Source: an uncultured Clostridia bacterium
Lineage (GTDB): Bacteria > Bacillota > Clostridia > Oscillospirales > Butyricicoccaceae
DNA length: 64,000 bases
Assembly (NCBI GenBank): GCA_944375715.1
Contig: CALWAP010000006.1
Coordinates: 1-64,000 of the forward strand
Direction of reading: 5' to 3'
Below the pieces are notes generated by a model. It was not told the DNA's origin. It did not search any database and saw only the letters and a program-made list of their open reading frames with translations. Below are positions 45,577 through 53,108 of the stretch, one piece after another. Numbering within the stretch: the stretch's first letter is position 1; every line of letters begins with the position of its first letter. Position numbers and translations under genes: made by a program.

Positions 45577-45622
45577 GTTGTTTGCAGAAAATTTACAAAC
45601 CAAAGGGAGGTTCTTTTCAAAA

Positions 45623-46828
45623 ATGAAGCTGAAAAAAGAGGCCTACGGCTACATAATCATGCTGGGCCACCTGTGCGCCGACATAAGCGGCGGCGCGCTG
45701 CCGGCGATACTGCCCTTCCTTATGACCCAGAAGGGCATATCCTACACCTCGGCCGCCGGCCTCACATTCGCTTTGAGTTCGATAGGCTCCATTATCCAGC
45801 CCCTTTTCGGCTCGATGGCCGACAAGCACTCCAGGCCCTGGCTGATGGCCGCCGGCATATTCATGTCGGGCTGCGGAATATCCATGCTGGGCTTTCTTGA
45901 CAGCTATGCCGCCATGTTTGTTGCCGTCGCCATAACGGGCATAGGCTCGGCCATATTCCACCCCGACGGCGGGCGCATGGCAAACTATGTCGCCGGCGAG
46001 GCCAAGGGCAAGGGCATAAGCAACTTTTCGGTCGGCGGCAACATGGGCGGCGCTTTGGGTCCCATATTGGTCGTTGCCGGCATAAACGCCTTCGGCATGC
46101 GCGGCACCGCCGTTTTGGCCATACCTGCCTTTGCGATGGCCGCCTTCCTTCTGACCCAGAACTCCCGCTTCAGGCAGTTCGCGGCCGAAGGCTCCCGCGC
46201 TACGGCCGAGGCCATAGCCCACGGCCAGAAGGACGATTGGAAGTCTTTCTCCAAGCTGACCGGCGTCGTCTTTTTGCGCTCTACCATAACCATGGGCATG
46301 AATACCTTCATCCCCCTGTTCTTCCTTAACATACTGATGCAGTCGGAATCCCGCTCCGGCTCGGTCACGACGATAATCTCCATCTCGGGCGCAGTCGCCA
46401 CGCTGATAGGCGGCCGCCTGGCCGACAGGGTCGGATTCAACAGGGTCATCCGTACGGGCCTTGTCTGCCTTATACCCTGCCTTGCCATAATCACCATGTC
46501 GCGCAACCCCGCCTTTGTCACCTTCATGCTGGTGCCGGCAGCCGTTTCCCTCAATATGGCCTTCAGCCCCTCGGTGGCTTTGGGCCAAAAGTTCGTGCCC
46601 AACCACTTAGGCCTTGCCTCGGGCATAACGATGGGCCTTGCCTCCAGCGTCGGCGGCGTTGTTTCCCCCATGCTGGGCAAGGTGGCCGACAACGGCGGCC
46701 GGACAGGCGTTATAACCGTTTTGTGGATCCTGGTTACCCTGGCGGCTTTGGCTGCGGCGGCGTCCTTCTTTGTCCCCGACGCACCCGGCTTCAAGAAAAA
46801 AGCCAAGGCCGAAACACCTGCCGATTAA
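45623..46828 (+). CDS. MFS transporter, fosmidomycin-resistance (Fsr) family
   Basis: A 401-residue proton-linked exporter with twelve predicted helices. Family signs: 'LGHLCADISGGALPAILPFL' in helix 1, 'GSMADKHSRPWLMAAGIFMSGCGISMLG' (loop 2-3 motif A-like), 'GIGSAIFHPDGGRMANYVAGEAKG' (hallmark of the Fsr group) and 'GRLADRVGFNRV'. Start ATG 45623 uses AGGGAGG with 12 bases of spacing, which is long. Substrate unknown. Confidence 0.92.
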   Translation: MKLKKEAYGYIIMLGHLCADISGGALPAILPFLMTQKGISYTSAAGLTFALSSIGSIIQPLFGSMADKHSRPWLMAAGIFMSGCGISMLGFLDSYAAMFVAVAITGIGSAIFHPDGGRMANYVAGEAKGKGISNFSVGGNMGGALGPILVVAGINAFGMRGTAVLAIPAFAMAAFLLTQNSRFRQFAAEGSRATAEAIAHGQKDDWKSFSKLTGVVFLRSTITMGMNTFIPLFFLNILMQSESRSGSVTTIISISGAVATLIGGRLADRVGFNRVIRTGLVCLIPCLAIITMSRNPAFVTFMLVPAAVSLNMAFSPSVALGQKFVPNHLGLASGITMGLASSVGGVVSPMLGKVADNGGRTGVITVLWILVTLAALAAAASFFVPDAPGFKKKAKAETPAD

Positions 46829-46845
46829 AAATATAGGTCTATAAT

Positions 46846-46875
46846 AAAACCCCCGCCATGTGGCGGGGGTTTTTG
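46846..46875. terminator. Terminator of the MFS gene
   Basis: ACCCCCGCCA-tg-TGGCGGGGGT with A4 before and T5 after. Confidence 0.9.
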
Positions 46876-46959
46876 CTTCGGATAATATATTTATGCACAA
46901 TGTCTATATAATTATGCTTTGTATTCTGCGATATATTTGGCTAAAATATATAAAATTTG

Positions 46960-46974
46960 CAACAAACTTTGTTG
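46960..46974. promoter_or_regulatory. Operator-like palindrome upstream of the 47-kb membrane gene
   Basis: CAACAAACTTTGTTG is a perfect odd-centred palindrome in an AT-rich region. A candidate promoter follows (TTGATA at 46986-46991, 17 bp, TAATTT). Confidence 0.4.
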
Positions 46975-47050
46975 TATCCAATAATTGATAAAATCTCTTT
47001 ATTATGGTAATTTAATAATGTAAAGGTAAATGCTTAAGGGAGGGAGAATC

Positions 47051-47572
47051 ATGGGCAACAAAAAATTGCTGAAGCTTATATGTGCCGCAAATGCGCTTTT
47101 TGTTTTGGGGTACTTCCTTTTCTGTGCCCTTCTTATGTATATCAATATATTCTATCCCTATCCCTTAAATATATCTTACGATTATGAAAGCGGCATGGAG
47201 GTGCTTCGCCTTAGGATTTATATCAGGGATACCTTCCAGCAAAACGCCGTGGCGGCCGCCCAATGGGCGCTTTATCTGGGATACATGGCGGCGGGGGTCA
47301 TTGCGGCCTTTGACATCTTCAAAAAAGGGCAGGTGCGGCTGACAAAGGCTTATTTTAAAATACCCGCCATATCCCTTGCTTCCATGTTCCTTATATCCAT
47401 GCTTTTTATCCTTGCGGATTCGGTTTTCATGCAGGGGAGGTTCAGCGGGAATTACCTGACAAGGCTCCTTACCATGGGCTCGTACCTGATACGGGTATCT
47501 TTATACTATGTTATCTGGTGCGCCGCCTGCCAATGTATTGCCGGGAAAATCATCAAAAGAAAGGCTGAATAA
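47051..47572 (+). CDS. Four-helix membrane protein, DUF2975-like
   Basis: The 173-residue protein has four hydrophobic segments (about 6-30, 65-87, 100-125, 140-163), a short extracytoplasmic loop after the first and a basic end ('KIIKRKAE'). The layout resembles DUF2975 proteins, which usually lie next to a small HTH regulator; none is present here. Start ATG 47051 follows GGGAGGGAG. Function unknown. Confidence 0.7.
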   Translation: MGNKKLLKLICAANALFVLGYFLFCALLMYINIFYPYPLNISYDYESGMEVLRLRIYIRDTFQQNAVAAAQWALYLGYMAAGVIAAFDIFKKGQVRLTKAYFKIPAISLASMFLISMLFILADSVFMQGRFSGNYLTRLLTMGSYLIRVSLYYVIWCAACQCIAGKIIKRKAE

Positions 47573-47587
47573 TAAAGCCTTAAAATC

Positions 47588-47623
47588 AAATATCCCCCGC
47601 CTTATTGGCGGGGGATATTTTTT
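47588..47623. terminator. Bidirectional terminator between convergent units
   Basis: AAATATCCCCCGCC-ttatt-GGCGGGGGATATTT followed by T residues on plus and by A/T on minus, ending the lar operon from the other side. Confidence 0.85.
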
Positions 47624-48986
47624 ATTTTATGAGCTTCCTTACCTTTGCCAAAGGCAGCTTTTCCTTTCTGGCAATAGCCGCCAGGTCCTCGTACTCGGGC
47701 TTTTCCTTTTGGCACCCAAATCCGAAGGAGCGCTTTACCCTGACCTTGCCGTAAGGGGTCTCGCCCTCGTCAAAAGCCCTTTCCAGGGTATACCGCTTGC
47801 AGGTGTACTCCCTTATGCCCAGAGTGCCGGTATGCTCGAACATCAGCCTTACCATCTTGTCCCTGTCGGCCTTTTTGCACATGCAGGTCAAAAGGACGCC
47901 GTAGCGGGATTTTTTCATCGAAGCCGCCACGGTATAGACATCCAAAGCGCCGTTTTCAAAGAATGTCTCGCAGGCAAAGGCTATATCCTCGGGGGTCATG
48001 TCGTCCAGGTTGCAGGCAAGCTCGACTATCTCGCCCGCTTCCTCGTCGCTTTCGCCCACCATGGCCCTTACACAGTTGGCCCGCTCAAAATCCTTTTTGC
48101 CCATGCCATAGCCGATGGCCCCGACCTTCATGACGGGCTGGGGACCGAAGCCCCGGGCGAAATATTTGAGCAGGGCCGCACCCGTCGGGGTGCACAGCTC
48201 GCCCTTTACATCGCCGCCGTAGGTCGGCACATCCCTGAGTATATACGCCGTGGCGGGGGCGGGGACGGGCAGCACACCGTGGGCGCACCTGACATTGCCC
48301 GAACCCACATGGATGGGGGAGCAGATGACCTTTTCGGGGTTTATCTCGTACATAAGCAGGCAGGCCCCGACTATATCGGCTATGGCGTCGGCCGTGCCTA
48401 CCTCGTGGAAATGCACCTCTGTAATAGGTTTGCCGTGGGCATGGGCCTCGGCCTCGGCTATAAGGCGGTAAACGCCCAGGGCGTCCTTTTTGACCTTTTG
48501 GGGGATATCGAGGGAGCCTATTATGCCCTCTATGTCCGAAAGGCCCGAGTGGCTGTGGGAATGGCCATGTCCGTGGCCGTGGTCATGCTCGTGGTCATGG
48601 TGATGCTCGTGGTCGTGGCTGTGTTCGTGTTCATGGTCATGCTCGTGCTCATGGTCGTGGTCGTGGCTATGTTCGTGTTCATGGTCATGCTCGTGGCTGT
48701 GTTCATGCCCGTGCTCATGGTCATGGCAATGCCCGTGCTCATGGTCGTGGTGATGCTCATGCACATCGAGGCTCTCTTCCTCGACACCCCCGACGCTGAC
48801 GCTTATATGTGTGCCCTTGATTCCGCACTTTTCGCTTTCCTCGGCCCTGACCTCGACGCCGTTAAGGCCCAGGGAGTTCATTTTTTCCAAAAAAGCCTCT
48901 TTTTTATCGGGGCAAAGCTCCAAAAGGGCGGCGGTCAGCATATCGCCGGCAGCCCCCATATTGCATTCAAGATAAAGGGTTTTCAT
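47622..48986 (-). CDS. larC: Nickel-pincer cofactor cyclometallase LarC with a 72-residue His-rich insert
   Basis: CTP-dependent nickel insertase, last step in making the nickel-pincer nucleotide of lactate racemase (LarA). Known LarC features are 'YLECNMGAAGDMLTAALLEL' at the N-terminus, 'HFHEVGTADAIADIVGACLLM' in the middle and 'ELACNLDDMTPEDIAFACETFFENGALDVY' before the C-terminal domain. It is one continuous frame, while Lactiplantibacillus makes LarC1/LarC2 by frameshifting. Residues 76-147 are almost pure His alternating with Asp/Glu/Gly/Ser, a probable nickel-storing region. Gene order larE-larB-larC, no larA adjacent. Confidence 0.95.
   Translation of the reverse strand: MKTLYLECNMGAAGDMLTAALLELCPDKKEAFLEKMNSLGLNGVEVRAEESEKCGIKGTHISVSVGGVEEESLDVHEHHHDHEHGHCHDHEHGHEHSHEHDHEHEHSHDHDHEHEHDHEHEHSHDHEHHHDHEHDHGHGHGHSHSHSGLSDIEGIIGSLDIPQKVKKDALGVYRLIAEAEAHAHGKPITEVHFHEVGTADAIADIVGACLLMYEINPEKVICSPIHVGSGNVRCAHGVLPVPAPATAYILRDVPTYGGDVKGELCTPTGAALLKYFARGFGPQPVMKVGAIGYGMGKKDFERANCVRAMVGESDEEAGEIVELACNLDDMTPEDIAFACETFFENGALDVYTVAASMKKSRYGVLLTCMCKKADRDKMVRLMFEHTGTLGIREYTCKRYTLERAFDEGETPYGKVRVKRSFGFGCQKEKPEYEDLAAIARKEKLPLAKVRKLIK
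48546..48761 (-). repeat. His-codon low-complexity repeat within larC
   Basis: About 216 bp of degenerate hexameric repeats built on CAT/CAC-GAx, coding for alternating His and acidic residues. Such repeats expand and contract by slippage, so copy number may vary between strains. Confidence 0.9.
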
Positions 48987-48998
48987 ATATTTCCTCCG

Positions 48999-49757
48999 TT
49001 AAAGATGGTTTATCATGCTGGCCTGGTAGCCCGCGCCGAAACCGTTGTCGATATTGACGACGCTGACGCCGCTGGCGCAGGAATTGAGCATTGACAAAAG
49101 AGCCGAAAGTCCGCCCAATGAGGCCCCGTACCCGACACTTGTCGGCACGGCTATGACGGGGCAGTCGGCAAGCCCCCCTATGACGCTGGCCAAAGCGCCT
49201 TCCATCCCGGCTATGGCGACGATGACCCTGGCGCTCATAATATCGTCCATATGGGAAAGCAGCCTGTGAAGCCCGGCCACCCCCACATCATAAAGCCGCG
49301 TCACCTTATTCCCCAGAAACTCGGCCGTCAAAGCCGCTTCCTCGGCAACGGGCATATCGCTGGTGCCCCCCGTGGCAACGACAATGGCCCCCTTGCCGTC
49401 GGGATCTTTCATATTCCCGGCAATGCCTATTTTCGCCAGCTCGTAATAGGTAAAGCAAAGCCCCAGCTCCCTGACCCTCTGGGCGCTTTCGGGGGAAAGC
49501 CTTGTTATCAAAACCGAGCTCTGGCCCCGCTCTATCATGGCCGAGGCTATGGCGGCAATCTGCTCGGGCGTCTTGCCCGCGCCGTAAATGACCTCGCCGG
49601 CCCCCTGCCTTAAAGCCCTGTGGCTGTCGTACTTGGCAAAGCCCAGGTCGACAAAGGGCTGCTCTTTAAGGGCCAGCACGGCCTCGTCCAAACTCAGTTT
49701 TCCCTCTTTGAAGCGTGTAAGCGTATCCTTTATATCCCTTTGAGTCATAATATTCAC
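48999..49757 (-). CDS. larB: LarB, NaAD carboxylase/hydrolase of nickel-pincer biosynthesis
   Basis: Carboxylates the pyridinium of nicotinic acid adenine dinucleotide and releases AMP, giving the dicarboxylated mononucleotide that LarE then sulfurates. The C-terminal half (about 110-252) is PurE-like: 'IVVATGGTSDMPVAEEAALTAEFLG', 'AGMEGALASVIGGLADCPVIAVPTSVGYG'. The active-site Cys lies in 'NSCASGVSVVNIDNGFGAG'. 252 residues, full length. Overlaps larE by 4 bp. Confidence 0.95.
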   Translation of the reverse strand: MNIMTQRDIKDTLTRFKEGKLSLDEAVLALKEQPFVDLGFAKYDSHRALRQGAGEVIYGAGKTPEQIAAIASAMIERGQSSVLITRLSPESAQRVRELGLCFTYYELAKIGIAGNMKDPDGKGAIVVATGGTSDMPVAEEAALTAEFLGNKVTRLYDVGVAGLHRLLSHMDDIMSARVIVAIAGMEGALASVIGGLADCPVIAVPTSVGYGASLGGLSALLSMLNSCASGVSVVNIDNGFGAGYQASMINHL

Positions 49758-50500
49758 CTTCTGTCAAGATCCAAAAGCACTTTTTTAAAATAAGGGGAAA
49801 GGCCGGCCTTTATCCGGTCGGCCATTGAGGCCGCCCTTTCAAACTGATCGCTTTTAAGCTGAAGGCAGGCCATACCCGAGCGCACCCTGACCCTAAGGTC
49901 CCAAAAGCCCAGCTTTTTCAGTTCTTCCTCGGCGCCTTCGATCCTCTTCAAAATATCGGCTGATATCTCCACTCCCGTTTCCACCCTGGTGGCAAGGCAG
50001 GCATAGGCCGGCTTGTCCCAGGTGAAAAGCCCGGCTTCTTTTGACATGCGCCGTATTTCATCTTTCGTTATGCCGCACTCGTAAAGGGGGGAGCGGACCT
50101 CAAGCTCCCTTAAAGCCCTGACACCCGGGCGGTCGGAAAGGTCGTCGGAGGCGTTGGTGCCGTCCGTTATCATGACGCATCCGTCCTCTTTTGCCTTTTT
50201 TTCCAAAGCGCCGAATATGGCCCTTTTGCAGAAATAGCACCTGTCGGGGCCGTTTGCCCTTATATCCCGGCAGGCAAGATTGTCAAGCTCTATGACATTG
50301 AGCCTTACGCCGACAAAATCGGCTATGCCCCGGGCGTCCTCCAGCTCAAATTGCGGCTGGAAGGCTGTTTTTACGAAATATGGCCTTATGTCGGCTCCGT
50401 AATGCTTTCCCGCCCACAGAAGAAAACAGGAATCGACTCCGCCCGAAAAGCCCAAAGCGACGGGGCCGCCCGCGCTTTCAAAGAACTCTTTAAGGGTCAT
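49754..50500 (-). CDS. larE: LarE, ATP-dependent sulfur insertase of nickel-pincer biosynthesis
   Basis: PP-loop enzyme that adenylates the LarB product and donates sulfur to form the thiocarboxylates. 'LGFSGGVDSCFLLW' (residues 17-30) is the pyrophosphate loop. Conserved cysteines lie in 'PDRCYFCKRAIF' (about 88-95) and 'AYACLATRVETG' (about 165); the latter is the position of the sacrificial Cys, while the CxxC could support a cluster-using, catalytic type. That distinction is inference. First gene of the operon, preceded by a structured leader. Confidence 0.94.
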   Translation of the reverse strand: MTLKEFFESAGGPVALGFSGGVDSCFLLWAGKHYGADIRPYFVKTAFQPQFELEDARGIADFVGVRLNVIELDNLACRDIRANGPDRCYFCKRAIFGALEKKAKEDGCVMITDGTNASDDLSDRPGVRALRELEVRSPLYECGITKDEIRRMSKEAGLFTWDKPAYACLATRVETGVEISADILKRIEGAEEELKKLGFWDLRVRVRSGMACLQLKSDQFERAASMADRIKAGLSPYFKKVLLDLDRR

Positions 50501-50679
50501 TTTTCTCCCTTCTTTCCTTAAACCGGTATAAAAAAGGCCGCGAAAGAACCTGCCGGAACCTGCGGCATGTTACCTTCGTGGCAACCGTTTTTTCAAAATC
50601 ACCCGCCAAAGCCCTTCGGGGCTTTTTGCCTTAAAGCGGGGAACATATATATTATACCATAGCCCTGCCTTTATGGCAA
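50501..50679 (-). promoter_or_regulatory. lar operon promoter and structured 5' leader with internal terminator
   Basis: Minus strand: -35 TTGCCA (50674-50679), 17 bp ending in ATGG, -10 TATAAT (50651-50656). The roughly 140-nt leader holds three hairpins in order: AAAGCCC/GGGCTTT (50608-50625), GTTGCC/GGTAAC (50569-50585) and GCCGC/GCGGC (50537-50566). The last is followed on minus by six T residues (50530-50535), like an intrinsic terminator 30 nt before larE. Not a riboswitch class I can name; attenuation control is inferred. Confidence 0.6.
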
Positions 50680-50681
50680 AC

Positions 50682-50710
50682 AAAAAAAGGCGGGACATAC
50701 CCGCCTTTTT
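50682..50710 (-). terminator. Terminator of the CNNM/CorC gene
   Basis: AAAGGCGGG-acata-CCCGCCTTT flanked by A7 (T7 on minus), immediately upstream of the lar promoter. Confidence 0.85.
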
Positions 50711-50714
50711 GATT

Positions 50715-51974
50715 TTAACACCCGGCTTCCTGCTTTTCATGGTAAAGGACATTGATAGAGACCTTTTCGACCCTCTTGTTGTCCATTTCCATGACCTTTA
50801 CATCAAGGCCGTGGTACTCAAAGCTGTCGCCCTTTTCAGGCACCTTGCCTATCTCCTCCATGGCCCAGCCGCTGACCGTAACGACATCTGGCTCGGCGTC
50901 TATGCCCAGGCGCTCAAAGAGCTTCTGGACATTGGCGCTGCCCAGCACCTCGTATTTATCTTCGGATATCTCCTTTATCTCCTCGACTATCCTGTCGTGC
51001 TCGTCCCATATCTCGCCGACCAGCTCCTCAAGGATGTCCTCCATCGTCACAATGCCGATGGTGCCGCCGAACTCATCCAGCACAACGGCGATATGTGATT
51101 TTTTCTTCTGAAGCTCCTTTAAAAGCTCGCCTATGCGTTTGCCCTCGGTGATATAAAGTGCAGGGCGGATTATCGAGGCTATCTCCCGGTCTGTGTTGCA
51201 CACACGGTTGTGGAAATCCTTCTGATAGACGATGCCGACTATATGGTCAATATCCTCCTCGTAAACGGGTATCCTCGAAAAGCCCGTTTCGGCAAAGGTT
51301 TTTGCCATCTCATCCTTGGTACAGTCGACGGGCAGAGCCACCACATCGGGCCTCGGGGTCAGTATGTCTACCGCCTCCAGCTCGGAAAACTCAATGGCCG
51401 AGCGGATAATCGAGCTTTCCTGCTCGTCTATCTCGCCCTCCTGCCTGGCCTCGTCAACGATGGTAAGCAGTTCTTCCTCGGTTATCGTGCTGTCCTCCCG
51501 GGTCTTAAAGACCAGGGAAAGAAGCTTTTTCCACTGCCCGAAAAGGAAGTTGAAGGGTGAAAGCACCTTGGTGAACACATTAAGCAGCGGGGCCGAAAAC
51601 AAAGCGAAGCTCTCGGGGCTCTCCTTGGCGATGCTCTTGGGGGATATCTCGCCGAAAATCAGGACGATTACCGTAGTCACCGCCGTTGATACGCCGGGGC
51701 CTATGTCATCGCCCAGCATCTTTACAAAAAGCACGGTGGCCAGCGATGCGCTGGTGATGTTCACTATGTTGTTGCCTATCAGTATCGTGGAAAGAAGGAT
51801 GTCATAGTTGTCAGACAGCTTCATAACCAAAGCCGCCTTGCGGTTGCCCTTATCGGCCATGTTCTTGACCCTTATCCTGTTAAGGGAGGAAAAGGCCGTC
51901 TCGGTGGCCGAAAAGTATGCCGACATGATTATGCATGCCACGATAATGATAAGCAAAATACTGTCACTGTCCAT
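50715..51974 (-). CDS. CNNM/CorC-family magnesium (or divalent cation) transporter
   Basis: Membrane protein of 419 residues formerly called 'hemolysin C'. The N-terminal DUF21/CNNM domain (about 1-175, three long helices, 'SAYFSATETAFSSLNRIRVKNMADKGNRKA' and 'GNNIVNITSASLATVLF') forms the ion path. A cytosolic CBS pair (about 205-330, 'MTPRPDVVALPVDCTKDEM' type pattern, 'LDEFGGTIGIVTMEDILEELVGEIWDEHD') senses Mg-ATP, and a CorC_HlyC domain closes the protein. Bacillus MpfA, a close type, exports Mg2+. The start is ATG 51974 (site GAAAGGA); the longer in-frame start at 52049 is inside the leader. Its long leader has a terminator and an acidic leader ORF. Confidence 0.93.
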   Translation of the reverse strand: MDSDSILLIIIVACIIMSAYFSATETAFSSLNRIRVKNMADKGNRKAALVMKLSDNYDILLSTILIGNNIVNITSASLATVLFVKMLGDDIGPGVSTAVTTVIVLIFGEISPKSIAKESPESFALFSAPLLNVFTKVLSPFNFLFGQWKKLLSLVFKTREDSTITEEELLTIVDEARQEGEIDEQESSIIRSAIEFSELEAVDILTPRPDVVALPVDCTKDEMAKTFAETGFSRIPVYEEDIDHIVGIVYQKDFHNRVCNTDREIASIIRPALYITEGKRIGELLKELQKKKSHIAVVLDEFGGTIGIVTMEDILEELVGEIWDEHDRIVEEIKEISEDKYEVLGSANVQKLFERLGIDAEPDVVTVSGWAMEEIGKVPEKGDSFEYHGLDVKVMEMDNKRVEKVSINVLYHEKQEAGC

Positions 51975-52027
51975 AATTTTTCCTTTCTCTTTTATAACTG
52001 TGTGTCGGAGCCATTCCTCGGGAAGTC

Positions 52028-52077
52028 TAAAAAAGACAGCAAAAGGCACAGCCTATGCGATTACGCAAGGCCGTGCC
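52028..52077 (-). terminator. Leader terminator ahead of the CNNM gene, overlapping the leader-peptide stop
   Basis: On the minus strand GGCACGGCCT-TGCG (plus 52064-52077) pairs with CGCA-AGGCTGTGCC (plus 52045-52059) with one bulge, leaving the loop TAAT. T tracts follow (52041-52044 and 52028-52034). The TAA of the leader ORF is in the loop. Confidence 0.75.
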
Positions 52078-52129
52078 CTAAATCCTCAATATATATTATT
52101 CGGTCGGCGTCACTGTCCGCGTCGTCCAC
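52061..52129 (-). CDS. 22-codon Asp-rich leader peptide upstream of the CNNM transporter
   Basis: GTG start (52127-52129) nine bases after a perfect GGAGG (52139-52143), then 'DDADSDADRIIYIEDLGHGLA' counted from codon 2 and TAA. Five of codons 2-9 are Asp. An in-frame TAG just upstream fixes the start. The last five codons form the 5' arm of an intrinsic terminator, so ribosome movement over the ORF should control whether transcription reaches the transporter gene. Acidic leader stretches destabilise ribosomes at low Mg2+ in enterobacterial mgtL systems. The coding call rests on the ribosome site, placement and terminator geometry. Confidence 0.6.
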   Translation of the reverse strand: MDDADSDADRIIYIEDLGHGLA

Positions 52130-52163
52130 TTGGAACTACCTCCGTAACTTAAATACAGTATAT

Positions 52164-52192
52164 ATTCTATCATATATCCGGCTTATTTGCAA
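52164..52192 (-). promoter_or_regulatory. Promoter of the leader peptide-CNNM unit
   Basis: Minus strand: -35 TTGCAA (52187-52192), 17 bp with TG one base before the -10, -10 TAGAAT (52164-52169). It overlaps the 3' end of the acetyltransferase gene. Transcript start is near 52157, giving a leader of about 180 nt. Confidence 0.7.
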
Positions 52193-52731
52193 TAGCTGTT
52201 TGAACCTTTCCACTCGCGGCTTAAAATGCGCATCATGACAAAATCGCTGTATTCGCCGTTATAGTAATAAGCCTCTTCCAAAATGCCTTCCTGCTTAAAG
52301 CCAATTTTCCGGTAAAATTTCAAAGCCTCCGCATTAAGGCCCACCACCCCTATCGAGACCCTGTGCATCTGATACTTGTTGAAAGCCATGTCTAGCATAA
52401 TCCCGACGGCTTCGGTCCCATATCCCTTGTGCTGGTCACGGGGATAGGGAATGATTATCGTAAGATCTGTCTGTCGCCACGCGGGGAACATGCTCAGAAG
52501 GCCGGTTTCCCCTATGATGCTGCCATCAAGGTCGGTAACTGTGAACCAGACCGAATCCTCAGAGCGGTGGTTTACCGTAATGCATCTTCTGACCTCTTCC
52601 TCGCTTGTGGGCTTTTCAAAGCCGCACTGAAACATGACCTGCGGCTGGTTGAACCAATAGGCGAAAAAGGGGGCGTCCTCCTCCCTCTGCTCACGCAGGA
52701 TTATCCTTTTTCCTCTTATTTCTTTTTCCAT
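52183..52731 (-). CDS. GNAT-family N-acetyltransferase (RimJ/RimL type)
   Basis: Acetyl-CoA-dependent acetyltransferase of 182 residues. Pattern: N-terminal 'RGKRIILREQREEDAPFFAYWFNQPQVMFQCG', central 'FTVTDLDGSIIGETGLLSM', and acetyl-CoA binding loop 'RDQHKGYGTEAVGIMLDMAF' (Q/RxxGxG/A; about 108-127), then 'GVVGLNAEALKFYRKIGFKQEGIL'. This subgroup acetylates protein N-termini, aminoglycosides or polyamines; the substrate cannot be told. A promoter lies at 52784-52812. Confidence 0.92.
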   Translation of the reverse strand: MEKEIRGKRIILREQREEDAPFFAYWFNQPQVMFQCGFEKPTSEEEVRRCITVNHRSEDSVWFTVTDLDGSIIGETGLLSMFPAWRQTDLTIIIPYPRDQHKGYGTEAVGIMLDMAFNKYQMHRVSIGVVGLNAEALKFYRKIGFKQEGILEEAYYYNGEYSDFVMMRILSREWKGSNSYCK

Positions 52732-52783
52732 GCGGTTAAATCCTTTCTTTTATCTCGGTAAATCCCGTTTATCCGCCAAACTG

Positions 52784-52812
52784 AGTATATCATGTGCATG
52801 CCGCCATTTCCA
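52784..52812 (-). promoter_or_regulatory. Promoter of the acetyltransferase gene
   Basis: Minus strand: -35 TGGAAA (52807-52812), 17 bp ending in ATGA, -10 TATACT (52784-52789). Confidence 0.55.
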
Positions 52813-52865
52813 CCCCGACAGATCACCCCGGAAAAACTTCGTTTTCCCGGGGACCCCGATATTTC

Positions 52866-52972
52866 ACCCCAAAAAAGCTGCGCTTTTTCGGGGACCCCGA
52901 TGATTTATTAGGTCAGGCGGCTGCGCCGCCATCTCGGTAACACCTATGCCGGTTTCATATCTCCAAATACCA
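52866..52972. repeat. Intergenic repeat module 2, copy A
   Basis: The segment AAAAAGC-tgc-GCTTTTT followed by CGGGGACCCCG and GATGATTTATT, then after 23 inserted bases CTCGGTAACAC..., recurs at 53264-53353. A shorter relative of the first half lies at 52829-52860 (CCCCGG...CCGGGGACCCCG). Each hairpin is self-complementary. No gene is seen in 52813-53552. Confidence 0.75.
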
Positions 52973-52982
52973 AAAAAGCATG

Positions 52983-53097
52983 CCTTTCCCCGAATTGCGA
53001 CCCAGCGCAGGCGGTCGCAATTCGGACGCGAGGAGCAGCGGAGCGTATGAAAGGCAGGCTGCACTTTTTAAGCCTGCCGCGAAGAATGCGAAGCTTG
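52983..53097. repeat. Two-hairpin repeat element, unit 1
   Basis: Structure: hairpin A (CCGAATTGCGACC 52990-53002 / GGTCGCAATTCGG 53013-53025, loop CAGCGCAGGC), core GAGGAGCAGCGGAGCG (53030-53045), hairpin B (GGCAGGCT 53053-53060 / AGCCTGCC 53071-53078). It is repeated with only a few changes 126 bp downstream. Confidence 0.85.
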
Positions 53098-53108
53098 CCT
53101 TTCTCTTT

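Noticed and set aside
48546-48761. Possible CRISPR-like or VNTR array in the 48.6-kb region
   Set aside because: The short repeats are His/Asp/Glu codons in the intact larC frame, with no spacers.
51975-52180. Mg2+ riboswitch (M-box/ykoK) or Mn2+ (yybP-ykoY) riboswitch ahead of the CNNM gene
   Set aside because: The conserved sequence signatures I remember for these classes are not present; the leader ORF plus terminator explains the region better.
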